NCBI RefSeq assembly: GCF_013284245.2
Contig: NZ_CP085876.1
Coordinates: 5,900,001 to 5,964,000, forward strand
DNA from: Brevibacillus sp. DP1.3A
Lineage (GTDB): Bacteria; Bacillota; Bacilli; Brevibacillales; Brevibacillaceae
Direction of reading: 5' to 3'
Length of the DNA stretch: 64,000 nt
Part shown: piece after piece, positions 32,925 to 41,858 of the stretch
Layout: each line of letters opens with the position of its first letter
Numbering within the stretch: position 1 is the stretch's first letter
Notes under the pieces: generated by a model
Seen by the model: the letters and a program-made list of their open reading frames with translations, nothing else
Told to the model about the DNA's origin: nothing
Database searches by the model: none
Made by a program: the position numbers and the translations under genes

Positions 32925-33815
32925 TTACGGGACGAACAACTCGATATGCCCCGGCAACGCTTCCACCACGCAAGGCAGCTGTCCGCCCAGCTCACCGTCC
33001 AGATTGAGCTGAACCGTCTCTCCGCTCGGTGAAGTGGCTTTGATGTAATCTGCCTGGAAATACAGGATGTTTGGGTCCTTCAGGTGCTCGCCGCGAACCG
33101 CCTGTGTCGCCAAGCGAATAAACTCCGCAATATTCAACTTCTTCACGACGATGACATCCAGCTTGCCGTCTGACAAATCGGCTTCCGGGGCGATGTTGTC
33201 AAAACCGCCTACCGAGCGGCTATTGGCGATGAGGAACACCATGATTTCTTCATCCAACAGCACCTCTCTACGGCTTTCCAGACGAACACGGATCGGGTGC
33301 AGCGACGGCAGCTTCTCCAAACCCTTGACGTAATACGCCATTTGTCCGATTAGCGTTTTCAGCTTGCTCGGAACCTCATAGGTCAAATTCGTCAGTGAGC
33401 CGCCACCCGCGATATTCATAAAATAGCGGTTGTTGATGCGTCCCAGGTCAATACGTTTCTTCTTGCCCTTGGCGATAATCTCCGTTGCACGCGTGATCGA
33501 TTTCGGTATACCGACCGCCCGGGCAAAATCATTACTCGTTCCGCAGGGGATTATTCCAAGAGATGGACGTGCTTTATGCTCTGCCATCCCATTGACTACT
33601 TCATATATGGTTCCATCTCCACCAGCGGCCAGGATGGCGTCAAAACCGCGAGCTACTGCACGAGCAGCTTCTTCTGTCGCATCATCTTCCCCTTTGGTCG
33701 CATAGCATGAAGTTTCATATCCGGCCGACTCCATTAAATCGAGGATTTCCGGCAATCGCCGACGCACGATCTCCCGGCCGGAGCTTGGATTGTAGATTAA
33801 TCTGGCTCGTTTCAA
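32925..33815 (-). CDS. dagK: Diacylglycerol kinase
   Basis: Phosphorylates diacylglycerol to phosphatidate, recycling lipid from lipoteichoic acid synthesis at the membrane. The catalytic domain shows RLIYNPSSGRE, the ATP-binding AAGGDGTIYEVVNG, IIPCGTSNDFARA and a C-terminal LNLDGE. I start it at TTG 33815 (KRARLIYNPSSG), matching the remembered B. subtilis DagK start and preceded by AAGG at 8 nt; the ATG at 33881 would add 22 residues absent from that homologue. 296 aa. Adjacent to rlmCD as in Bacillus. Confidence 0.93.
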   Translation of the reverse strand: MKRARLIYNPSSGREIVRRRLPEILDLMESAGYETSCYATKGEDDATEEAARAVARGFDAILAAGGDGTIYEVVNGMAEHKARPSLGIIPCGTSNDFARAVGIPKSITRATEIIAKGKKKRIDLGRINNRYFMNIAGGGSLTNLTYEVPSKLKTLIGQMAYYVKGLEKLPSLHPIRVRLESRREVLLDEEIMVFLIANSRSVGGFDNIAPEADLSDGKLDVIVVKKLNIAEFIRLATQAVRGEHLKDPNILYFQADYIKATSPSGETVQLNLDGELGGQLPCVVEALPGHIELFVP

Positions 33816-33957
33816 GGCAGATACCTTCTTCCTTCCCTCGCTCACGGGGGTACTCTCTTCCATCATATCCTGTATAGCCATTTTTGGGAATCGCTATGCT
33901 CCATATAGCGTGATAAGATAGAAAAAGATGGAAATTAAGGAGATTGGGGAGACGCTT

Positions 33958-34932
33958 GTGAAGAAGATCATCGTGGGAGTAGATGTGGGTGGCACTGCAA
34001 TCAAGATGGCTTTGATTACGCCAGGCGGTGAGCTGGTTACAAAAATGCAAGAACCGACGCCTGTTGCGGACGGCGAGGATGGCATTTTGCAAAAAATCGT
34101 AGACATGTCTCATGATCTTCTTGCGCAGCATGACTATTCTCTTTCGCAAGTCTGCGGAATCGGTGTAGGAGTACCCGGACCCGTCGATGGCGGGAAGGGA
34201 ATTGTCTTCCAAGCGGTGAATCTTCACTGGCGCCAACCCGTTTTATTAAAGGAAAAATTGGAAGCCCTTACAGGTCTGTCGGTCGCGGTTGACAACGATG
34301 CCAATGTCGCAGCCCTCGGAGAAATGTGGCAAGGTGCAGGCCAAGGTGCGCAAGACCTCGTTCTCATCACGCTCGGCACAGGTGTAGGTGGAGGCGTCAT
34401 TTTGAATGGAAAGGTCATCCATGGCATCAACGGTGTTGGCGGCGAAATCGGTCACATTACCATGACCCCGGATAGCGGTGCCCCCTGCAATTGCGGCAAA
34501 ACAGGTTGTCTCGAAACATATACGTCTGCGACTGCTATCATTCGTGAAGGGCGATTTGCAGCTACAAACGGATCAAGCCCGGCGCTTGCCGCTGTACTAG
34601 CCGCCAAAGGAAACATTGCTGCCAAGGATGTCCTCGAAGCAGCCGTAGCAGGAGACACAGCAGCTCTAGCCATTATCGATCAAGTGGCACTCTATCTCGG
34701 TCTCGCTCTCTCCCACTTGGCGAATGTTCTCAATCCGGCGAAGTTTATGATCGGAGGAGGCGTGGCCGCAGCAGGTGACTTCCTCTTTTCCCGAATCCGT
34801 GAATCATTCAAACGCTTCGTTCCATTCACCTACGTCGTCGAGTCCACAGAGATCGTTCCTGCCGAACTCGGCAATGATGCGGGTGTGTACGGTGCGGGCT
34901 GGTTAATCCGCTCACAAATGAACGAATCCTGA
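33958..34932 (+). CDS. glcK: ROK-family glucokinase
   Basis: ATP-dependent phosphorylation of glucose. It has the N-terminal phosphate loop GVDVGGTAIKMAL, the sugar-binding Asp in VDNDANVAAL, LGTGVGGGVILNG, and the ROK zinc motif HITMTPDSGAPCNCGKTGCLE. 324 aa. Start GTG 33958, with GGGGAG 6 nt upstream. Divergent from dagK. Family certain; glucose is the most likely substrate. Confidence 0.92.
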   Translation: MKKIIVGVDVGGTAIKMALITPGGELVTKMQEPTPVADGEDGILQKIVDMSHDLLAQHDYSLSQVCGIGVGVPGPVDGGKGIVFQAVNLHWRQPVLLKEKLEALTGLSVAVDNDANVAALGEMWQGAGQGAQDLVLITLGTGVGGGVILNGKVIHGINGVGGEIGHITMTPDSGAPCNCGKTGCLETYTSATAIIREGRFAATNGSSPALAAVLAAKGNIAAKDVLEAAVAGDTAALAIIDQVALYLGLALSHLANVLNPAKFMIGGGVAAAGDFLFSRIRESFKRFVPFTYVVESTEIVPAELGNDAGVYGAGWLIRSQMNES

Positions 34933-34953
34933 TCGGGCCACATAAAAGGAATG

Positions 34954-34996
34954 GACGCTCCTGCACGTGAATCCTCACAGCAAGAGCGTCTTTTTG
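34954..34996 (+). terminator. glcK terminator
   Basis: GACGCTC pairs with GAGCGTC over a 23-nt loop, followed by TTTTT. Confidence 0.8.
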
Positions 34997-35004
34997 GTAT
35001 AACT

Positions 35005-35280
35005 TTATGAAGAAGCCTGCCTGGGTGCCAGCTCTGGCTCCCCGCCTTTCCCGGAGACAATCAGCGCAGCACCGACGAGCACTGCACATCCTCCCAACAG
35101 CTGAAGAAGGCTAAAAGCTTCGCCAAACAACATCGCCGAAAACCCAAACGTGACAACGGGCTCCAGCGTGCTTAGTACCGACGCTTTGGTTGACCCAATC
35201 AACTGCAAGCCGCGGAAGAAAAAACTGATGGCGACGACCGTAGAAAAAACGACGATCCCCAGCAAACAGGGCAGGTTCAT
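35005..35280 (-). pseudogene. EamA-family transporter, C-terminal fragment
   Basis: 91 codons with VVFSTVVAISFFFRGLQLIG, STKASVLSTLEPVVTFGFSA and LLGGCAVLVGAALIV, the last three helices of an EamA/DMT exporter (full length about 300 aa). The N-terminal two-thirds are missing. The fragment starts 8 nt after the natB stop, so an insertion or deletion next to natAB probably cut the gene. Confidence 0.75.
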
Positions 35281-35288
35281 CTCCGTGT

Positions 35289-36470
35289 TCAGTGCTTTAA
35301 CCCCGCTCCTTCTCTGCGGAATATGCGCGACGCGAGAAAAATAGTGAAAACCACATAGACAAGCAAGGAGCCAATCCCTAGGAGTGTATGCATCGGGTCG
35401 ACCTTGCCATAAAACACTTCCTTGGACAGTGCGACACCGTTGAACACGGGCATCACGTAGTAATGCGTAGGGATGTCGACCGGACTGACTGGCATCAGCA
35501 TATACGAGGGAACCATCGCCAAAAATATGACAGCACTCATGTACGTCTGCCCCTCTTTAAAAGACTTGGCAATCGTACTCAAAACAAGCTCCAACCCTGC
35601 AAAAAGCGCCGCCAACAACAAAATCGTCACGATGAGCACCAACAAAGTGGCAGGTGAGAAGAAGGCGAGTGTAAAATGATCTCCTTCCATCCCCATCGGT
35701 CCCATACGCATGGCCAGGGTGACAGAAATCAGCGACGCTACTGCCCCCATGGTACTCATGGTCATGACAGCCAACAGCTTTGCCGTGAGGATGTGCTGGG
35801 CTGCAATCGGCGCCGTCAACAGCGATTCGAGCGTTCCACGCTCTTTCTCACCAGCGACGAGATCATTCGCTGCGGCCATTCCCGCGGATGCCAGTGAGAC
35901 TACCAACATCAACGGAATGATGCCAGCCAGCATCCCTCCCGACTTCCTTTCCTCAGAGGCTGCATTTTGAAAGGTGGGGACAATCGGTTGAATCGTCTGC
36001 TCGGACAAGCCCGCTTGGTTCAACCTTTTCGCTACGACGTCTTTGCTGTAAGACTCTACTGTCTGCTCGATCAATGTACGGGCATAGACAGATTTTTGAT
36101 TGGTGGAGTCATAGGCAACCGATAACTGAGCTGTTTTGCCCGCCGCGATCTCCTCATCGAAGCCAGCCGGAATCGTCAAAATAGCGCGCAGCTGACCTGC
36201 TTGCAGTGCTTGCTCCGGATTGGCTGGCTCCAGGATTTGAACGGCAGAATTTTTTTGCAAAACCGCAATCAATGAGGATGATCCTTGAACCGCTAACGGG
36301 ATGTACTCCCTCGCTTCTTTTTCCACATTGCTATAGGACGTCCCCAGCAAAAAGAAGACGAACGGAATGACGAGCAATGGCACCAGGAGCGTCCCCATCA
36401 ACGCCTTGCGATCGCGAAACAAGTCCATCAGTTCTTTTTTCAATACGGTCCAAACGACATGCGAGCCCAT
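35289..36470 (-). CDS. natB: ABC-2 type permease, NatB-like
   Basis: 393 aa: one N-terminal helix (LVPLLVIPFVFFLLG), a large external domain (residues 40-165), then five or six helices (LAGIIPLMLVVSLASAGMAA, LLLAALFAGLELVL, and others). The pattern GEKERGTLESLLTAPI is the conserved ABC-2 loop. With NatA it would form an exporter; the B. subtilis pair exports Na+. Its ATG overlaps the natA stop by one base (TGATG). Confidence 0.88.
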   Translation of the reverse strand: MGSHVVWTVLKKELMDLFRDRKALMGTLLVPLLVIPFVFFLLGTSYSNVEKEAREYIPLAVQGSSSLIAVLQKNSAVQILEPANPEQALQAGQLRAILTIPAGFDEEIAAGKTAQLSVAYDSTNQKSVYARTLIEQTVESYSKDVVAKRLNQAGLSEQTIQPIVPTFQNAASEERKSGGMLAGIIPLMLVVSLASAGMAAANDLVAGEKERGTLESLLTAPIAAQHILTAKLLAVMTMSTMGAVASLISVTLAMRMGPMGMEGDHFTLAFFSPATLLVLIVTILLLAALFAGLELVLSTIAKSFKEGQTYMSAVIFLAMVPSYMLMPVSPVDIPTHYYVMPVFNGVALSKEVFYGKVDPMHTLLGIGSLLVYVVFTIFLASRIFRREGAGLKH

Positions 36471-37198
36471 CAGCCTTCGCTCCCTTCCACGACAGCCATG
36501 AAAATGTCGTCCAGATCCTCTGTCCCAAACTGCTCGCGTAAAGCATCCAATCCCCCAGCGAACCGCAGCTTACCCTTGTGCATGAGCGCTACCCTTTTGC
36601 ACAGCTTGTTAATCTCACCCATGTTGTGACTGGAGAACAGGATCGTTTTCCCCTCTTCTTGCAGCTTTCTGACCATTCTTCGGAAGATTGTAGCGGCCGT
36701 TACATCCAGTCCTGTCGTCGGTTCATCCAGCAAAATGACATCGGGATCGTGTACGAGCGTCCGGGCAATCGCCACCTTTTGCTTCATTCCCCGGGAAAAG
36801 GCCCCCACTCGCCTGTCGATAAAATCATCCATCTCAAGCATCCGGCTCAGACTATGAATCCGCTCCTCAAGCCTCGCTTGCTCCAATCCGTATAGACGAC
36901 CGAAATACGCGATATTTTCCCGCGCTGTCAAACGGCTGTAAAGACCCACATCTCCCCCGAACAAAATGCCGATTCTGCGGCGCACTTCAAGTGGTTGCTG
37001 TCGAACGGAAAACCCACTAATCTCGATGTCTCCCTCGGTCGGGGTCAAAACCGTCGCCATCATGCGCATCGTCGTTGTCTTTCCCGCACCGTTTTCTCCG
37101 AGAAGTCCGTAAACCTCGCCTGCCTCCACCCGAAACGATACATGCTGGACCGCTGCGATCTCCTTGAATCGCTTGCTAACATCCTTGACCTCAATCAA
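36470..37198 (-). CDS. natA: ABC transporter ATP-binding protein, NatA-like
   Basis: 242 aa. Walker A GENGAGKTTT, signature FSRGMKQKVAIARTL, Walker B VILLDEPTTGLD and the switch His in LFSSHNMGE. It powers the NatB-like permease. TTG start with GGAGGGG 6 nt upstream. Overlaps natB by one base, so the pair is translated together. Sodium as substrate is inferred from the family. Confidence 0.9.
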   Translation of the reverse strand: MIEVKDVSKRFKEIAAVQHVSFRVEAGEVYGLLGENGAGKTTTMRMMATVLTPTEGDIEISGFSVRQQPLEVRRRIGILFGGDVGLYSRLTARENIAYFGRLYGLEQARLEERIHSLSRMLEMDDFIDRRVGAFSRGMKQKVAIARTLVHDPDVILLDEPTTGLDVTAATIFRRMVRKLQEEGKTILFSSHNMGEINKLCKRVALMHKGKLRFAGGLDALREQFGTEDLDDIFMAVVEGSEG

Positions 37199-37226
37199 CA
37201 GCAGCCCCTCCTCTCCCGTATTTTCA

Positions 37227-37691
37227 CTAGAATCGTACCTTCAGCAAGTACGACGCCCGCTTTTCTCCCGTAAACGTCACCTGTACGACACCCGTCCGCC
37301 CGCGCAAAACCCGCGGTATGACTCCAGTGACATGGAATTCCCGCCGCTTCTCATCGACTCGCGCGAAAGACACCGAGCCTGGGGGCGAAAAGACCTTGTC
37401 GCCTTCCAGTGTGTAAAACGAAAGGGTGATTTCACCGGTTTGCCCGTGGGCCTCTCCCGAAAAACGGATGATCTCCATCATTCCTGACACCGCTGACACT
37501 CCCGTGAGGTCAAAAAGCGGGTGACGCAGGTTCGCAAGCGTCTGCCCTTTTTTCCAGTCCTGCAAAAACGCATCAAACTCCTGCACAGCAACTATCCACG
37601 CCGCCGAGGAAGTCGTAGGGACATGCGAAGGTATCGCACCAAACACCAGCGCAGAAGACGTCATCACCAGCGGCAACCAAATAGAAAACAT
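37227..37691 (-). CDS. Small secreted protein of unknown function
   Basis: 154 aa from ATG 37691, with GGAGGG 7 nt upstream. A short signal segment (FSIWLPLVMTSSALVFGA) precedes a mature domain of beta strands (ITLSFYTLEGD, VSFARVDEKRREFHVTGVIP, VQVTFTGEKRASYLLKVRF) that looks like an Ig- or FxLYD-like fold. It ends 28 nt before natA and reads the same way, so it may be co-transcribed. Family not recognised. Confidence 0.65.
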   Translation of the reverse strand: MFSIWLPLVMTSSALVFGAIPSHVPTTSSAAWIVAVQEFDAFLQDWKKGQTLANLRHPLFDLTGVSAVSGMMEIIRFSGEAHGQTGEITLSFYTLEGDKVFSPPGSVSFARVDEKRREFHVTGVIPRVLRGRTGVVQVTFTGEKRASYLLKVRF

Positions 37692-37802
37692 GCTAATTCC
37701 CTCCAATAATTGGTTGCCCTTAGCATGCCCTCACAAAAGTTACCCGTATGTGTCTTTGGCGAATCTGAATCTTTTGACTTTGAAAGCTGTAACCCTCGTA
37801 TC

Positions 37803-38141
37803 CTACAGAGGATAACGCTCTTTCCACTTTGTCAGGGAAAAGTCTTCAAACAGCGCGACGAAAGCCTCCGTATCGTTAATATAATGACGAGTTTCTTTTG
37901 CCTCTGGATTCTTTTCTAGAAACAGAGTCGCTACCAAATGGCTGACAGGAACACCTTCTGCCTCTTGATCATAAATGCCTCGCTCAGCGAGTACTTTTCC
38001 AAAAAAACGCACATAGGTGACGGTTATTGTTTTTTCTTGACCGTTTTCTTGCCATGTAGAAATGGAACGATCAAATGTATCAGACGGTGATCCACCTTTT
38101 CCAGGTGCCACACTTTCTCCTGCAACAGAAATGAGCTTCAT
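37803..38141 (-). CDS. Hypothetical cytoplasmic protein
   Basis: 112 aa from ATG 38141, with AAAGGAGG 9 nt upstream; an ORF start at 38177 lies before that site. Soluble, mixed alpha/beta (KTITVTYVRFFGKVLAERGI, VSHLVATLFLEKNPEAKE). No motif recognised. Divergent from the sigma factor gene. Confidence 0.65.
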   Translation of the reverse strand: MKLISVAGESVAPGKGGSPSDTFDRSISTWQENGQEKTITVTYVRFFGKVLAERGIYDQEAEGVPVSHLVATLFLEKNPEAKETRHYINDTEAFVALFEDFSLTKWKERYPL

Positions 38142-38366
38142 GTACTTCCATCCTCCTTTTTCTTCCTGTACGTTCATTATAGGGGAGAGTGGAAATTGTT
38201 ACAAATTGCTTTGTCATCTGCCATTGGAAAAACCACTGCCTTTATTTGTCTGATACACTAGATAGAACAGTTTAAAAAACTCCGAAATTTTTTCGCATCC
38301 CGTGTCAGATAATCCGTGAACCAGAAGTCTACACTGTAAATCAACAAATCACGAGGAGTTATTGCG
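38142..38366. promoter_or_regulatory. Divergent promoter region of the sigma-fusion gene
   Basis: 225 bp. ATAGAACAG-TTTAAAAAACTCC and CCCGTGTCAGATAATCCGTG upstream of 38367 may hold promoter elements, but none is clear enough to assign. GAGGAG lies about 9 nt before the sigma gene ATG. Confidence 0.35.
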
Positions 38367-40127
38367 ATGGATCACTTGATAATCAGGCCCAAGACTCATG
38401 AGGAACACACCCAGATAGAAGACGAGGCTCTGGTAGAGCAGGCAAAAGCCGGAGATCAGGAGGCGTTTAGCGAGCTGGTCAGGCGTCATCGCTCCAAAGT
38501 ATACGGCTATGCACGGTCGTACACACAAGAAGCCTTTCTTGCCGAAGACATCGTTCAGGATGCTCTCATTCGCGCCTTTTTGCACCTTGGAACGCTTGTG
38601 GACAGCCGACGTTTCCTTCCTTGGCTGCATCGGATTGTGCGTAATCAGGCGTACACCCGGCTTTCGAAGGGTCCGCAAAAAAGGGAAACCGTCTTCTCGA
38701 GTCTAGGCAAACAGACGCATGAGCAGGAACCGACTGACTGGGAAGACCTCGATAGTATCCTGCACAGGCTGGGACGGTCTTGGTCACACTCTGCGCAGAA
38801 CACCAATCCCGAAGAGGTCATGGTGCGTCGTGAACTGTTTGAGACGATCAGGAGCCTATTGTATTGCCTCAATCCTCGGGAGAGACGGATTGTGGAATCT
38901 CACTTTTTTGATCATTTGGCCCCTCATGAGATCGCCCACATGTTCCAGATGTCCCAGGCGAATGTCTACCAAGTGCTATCGCGTTCTCGCAAAAAACTGA
39001 TTCAGGAAAAAACTCGTGTCGTTGTTGATCAATACATGAAGACGAGAAAGGTTGCGGGGAGTATGAAACAAGCAGTATTGAATAAACCAGAAGCATTCAC
39101 GATGCCTACTTGGGTTACTTGCGCAGCAGCACTATACGGATTGGTAGAATCGACCGAACGAAAAATGTCTTTGCCGATGATCCTTGGCCTGAGCGGCCAT
39201 GCCTTTCGCTTGACGATCGTTCCTGAAAATATTCATATTGCGGGCCCGACGATGTTTCACTTTCAACGAGTCTTGCAGCAGGGTTTGAAAAACATGGGCT
39301 TTGAATCTCGTGCCGTCACCTCGTATCATCTTTCCTGCGAGCCAAGCATTAATGCCAATCAAGTAGAACCTTCGCTGCTCAGCCCGGAAGCAAGCCAGAA
39401 GCGCCAACTGTCTGTCCTCTTGCCAGAAGCATTGGAACTGGTTCACCGCTCCATCGACAAAGGGCACCCTGTGCTTGCTTGGGACCTGTTCATGCCAGAG
39501 TTCGGATTAATCTACGGCTATGATGATGAAAAAAGAGTGTTTTTCGCAGGAGATAACTGCCGAAACGACAGCAACATTCCTTATGAAAACGTGGGGCGGG
39601 GTATCCTCGAGGAGCTATTTGTCCTTGCCATCGACCGTGTGATTCCGATCGATCAACGCACGATGCTCACAAATGCCCTCCAATCTGCACTCGTTCATTA
39701 TCGTGGAGAAGAACCGCAGGACCCGAGCTGCGTCAATGGTCTAGCCGCCTATGCTGCTTGGCAGGAAGCCTATGAAAAGGGAACGGTTGAGTCGAATGGC
39801 AACGCGTATACGACCGTGGTGAACGGGGATGCGCGTCGCTACGCCTCTCTTTTCTGGAGCGAAATCGTTGATACGTGGACAGATTCTGTGTTTGATGAGG
39901 TTCGACCACTGATGAAAGAAGCGGCTGGCTTGTACGGGGCGATTGCCGATGGATTTGACACGTTAAGCAAGCTCTTCCCATTCCCGGCTGGGGGCCAGCC
40001 GAACGATGCGGAGCAGGGCAAGCAGGCTATTGCGTTGTTGCAGGCGATTGAACAAAATGAACGTGCTGCCGTATCGGTACTGGAACAAATTCAGATGGGA
40101 CTCATTGCGAACCAAGCTCGCTCATAG
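38367..40127 (+). CDS. ECF-like sigma factor fused to a BtrH/C39-like domain
   Basis: 586 aa. Residues about 22-100 are sigma region 2 (DQEAFSELVRRHRSKVYGYA, FLAEDIVQDALIRAFLHLGT, FLPWLHRIVRNQA). Residues about 160-215 are region 4 (LNPRERRIVESHFFDHLAPH, MSQANVYQVLSRSRKKL). A 350-residue extension follows: residues 250-420 look like the BtrH N-terminal / peptidase C39-like fold (DKGHPVLAWDLFMPEFGLIYGYD, then VFFAGDNC), and the last 100 residues are helical. C-terminal extensions in ECF factors usually regulate them. No anti-sigma factor gene is adjacent. The domain may bind a ligand or peptide. Confidence 0.8.
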   Translation: MDHLIIRPKTHEEHTQIEDEALVEQAKAGDQEAFSELVRRHRSKVYGYARSYTQEAFLAEDIVQDALIRAFLHLGTLVDSRRFLPWLHRIVRNQAYTRLSKGPQKRETVFSSLGKQTHEQEPTDWEDLDSILHRLGRSWSHSAQNTNPEEVMVRRELFETIRSLLYCLNPRERRIVESHFFDHLAPHEIAHMFQMSQANVYQVLSRSRKKLIQEKTRVVVDQYMKTRKVAGSMKQAVLNKPEAFTMPTWVTCAAALYGLVESTERKMSLPMILGLSGHAFRLTIVPENIHIAGPTMFHFQRVLQQGLKNMGFESRAVTSYHLSCEPSINANQVEPSLLSPEASQKRQLSVLLPEALELVHRSIDKGHPVLAWDLFMPEFGLIYGYDDEKRVFFAGDNCRNDSNIPYENVGRGILEELFVLAIDRVIPIDQRTMLTNALQSALVHYRGEEPQDPSCVNGLAAYAAWQEAYEKGTVESNGNAYTTVVNGDARRYASLFWSEIVDTWTDSVFDEVRPLMKEAAGLYGAIADGFDTLSKLFPFPAGGQPNDAEQGKQAIALLQAIEQNERAAVSVLEQIQMGLIANQARS

Positions 40128-40137
40128 AAGGGACAGC

Positions 40138-40174
40138 AAAAAGAACGCAGTCAGAAAAGCTGCGTTCTTTTTCG
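40138..40174. terminator. Bidirectional terminator
   Basis: AAAGAACGCAG pairs with CTGCGTTCTTT, with A and T runs on both sides, between convergent genes. Confidence 0.9.
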
Positions 40175-40180
40175 TTCGAA

Positions 40181-41839
40181 TTATTCCTCGTATTCGCCCC
40201 ATTCAAGTTTGCCGTTTACGGCATCTACGTAAGGCCAGCCCTTGCTCTTGTCAACCGTATAGACAAGGGTGAGAAAAGGAGCTTGCTTGCCATTGTAGGT
40301 TGGCCAGAAGTAGGACAGCTTTACAGGTAGATTTTTGGCTACGATTTCAGCAGCTTGTTGCTCCGTTACGGATGGCTTCAGGATGGGAAGAGTACCCTCT
40401 TTTTCCGGTAAATTCGCAATGAAAGTAAATACTTGTCCACTCTCTATATCGACCATCATCCAATAGTAACGGTCGAACACAGGCAAACCATCGTGCAGTT
40501 CATAAAACATGAAAGTATACGTTCCTGTTCCTGTATCCTCCTCCTCTTTACCCTCTCCTTCATTCAACTCAATCATCCAATCGGCCAATTTCGGCTGTTT
40601 ATATGGATCAAATATCTCAACCTGCCATTCAGTAGAGGATTTAGCGACATATGGCTCGATGAAGGAAATTGCTTTTTTCAAGGCTTCTTCTTTCGATAAG
40701 GGAACAGGCAGGCTTTTTGTTTCCATAAAAATATCCGCACTAGTGACCGCTCCCGTAGAAGCATCCACCGAAATGGATACGTCTTCATACCCAAACTCAT
40801 CGCTCCAGGAATGTATGAACTCACCATCAACTTCTTCTGTGATGTATTCTGTGAACATCACCTTCGTATCCACGTCAAACAAGCCCGCCACGACTTTTTC
40901 TCCATCTGCCCTGCTTTTGACAATAAGCGGCTCTCCTTTTGGCGATAGCGTGAGCTTCTTCAAATTGGCAGGGTTTCTTTTTCCATCCCCAGCAATCTCT
41001 GTTCCCTGCATGAAGTCAATCTGCTTTCCTGTCACGGCATCGATGTAAGCGTTATTCATCCATGCGTATTGCATGCCCGGCTTGGCATCTTTCCCTTCCA
41101 GCACATAGCCCAAACCAAGACGCTCAGGAGTGAAAAACTGCTTTTTGACAGCTTCAGGTGTCAGTGCCGTTTTCGGATCTGGGACCTTGGTATCTTTCAA
41201 ATCAAGTAGCTCACTGGATACACCCAAGATATGACCAGCATAATCGGTCGACACGTATATGCCCAGCCCATTCCCCAATATCTCCAGCCCATTTAGTTCA
41301 ACTGGATAATAAACGGAGCGGTATATTGTTGAGTTATCAGTCAAATATTCAGGGTCTTCCTTTTTAACAGCTTTGGATAATTTAGGCGAGCCTGCTTGTT
41401 TTCTTTTGTCTGCCCCTAATAACTCAAGCACTGCTTTTTCTGCCCGTTGCAAAATAATCTCGTCTGTCGCAATTTCACCTTGCTTCCAAATATGCAAACT
41501 GGCGCTGTACATGAACAACTCACCTGTTTTTCTGTCAAAGACAACAGTGGCACTCATGTCATTGGATTCGGGACTTTCCAGATTGAAGTTTAACAGATTT
41601 TCATCCATTTCATGTTTCACAATCGTTCGTTTCGTCAATGCTTTCAATGCAGGCTCCAGCTTTTCTAAAGCAGCTACGATCTGAGTGGCCCGCTCCGGGA
41701 GCTTCTCCTCGCTTTTTGTTGCAGATGCACTGTGGCTAGGATGGATTTCAGGACTTGCAGCCAGGGCTGTTCCACTTGTTCCTGGCAACATCATTGCTAT
41801 TGTCAATGCGATTGCTGTGCGTTTTCCATTTCGTTTCAT
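40181..41839 (-). CDS. Secreted YcdB/YcdC (DUF4901/PepSY-like) repeat protein, copy 2
   Basis: 552 aa with a signal peptide (RNGKRTAIALTIAMMLPGTS, cut near ALAAS). PepSY/YcdB-type segments recur: GELFMYSASLHIWKQG, ILGVSSELLDL, FFTPERLGLGYVLEG, MQYAWMNNAYIDAVTGKQID, YVDAVNGKLEWGEYEE. Such proteins are thought to be secreted or cell-surface protease inhibitors or wall-associated factors. It is a clear paralogue of the gene 19 nt upstream, so they form a duplicated operon. S-layer or wall anchoring motifs are absent. Confidence 0.75.
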   Translation of the reverse strand: MKRNGKRTAIALTIAMMLPGTSGTALAASPEIHPSHSASATKSEEKLPERATQIVAALEKLEPALKALTKRTIVKHEMDENLLNFNLESPESNDMSATVVFDRKTGELFMYSASLHIWKQGEIATDEIILQRAEKAVLELLGADKRKQAGSPKLSKAVKKEDPEYLTDNSTIYRSVYYPVELNGLEILGNGLGIYVSTDYAGHILGVSSELLDLKDTKVPDPKTALTPEAVKKQFFTPERLGLGYVLEGKDAKPGMQYAWMNNAYIDAVTGKQIDFMQGTEIAGDGKRNPANLKKLTLSPKGEPLIVKSRADGEKVVAGLFDVDTKVMFTEYITEEVDGEFIHSWSDEFGYEDVSISVDASTGAVTSADIFMETKSLPVPLSKEEALKKAISFIEPYVAKSSTEWQVEIFDPYKQPKLADWMIELNEGEGKEEEDTGTGTYTFMFYELHDGLPVFDRYYWMMVDIESGQVFTFIANLPEKEGTLPILKPSVTEQQAAEIVAKNLPVKLSYFWPTYNGKQAPFLTLVYTVDKSKGWPYVDAVNGKLEWGEYEE

Positions 41840-41858
41840 AAAATCTCCTCCTTCTTTC

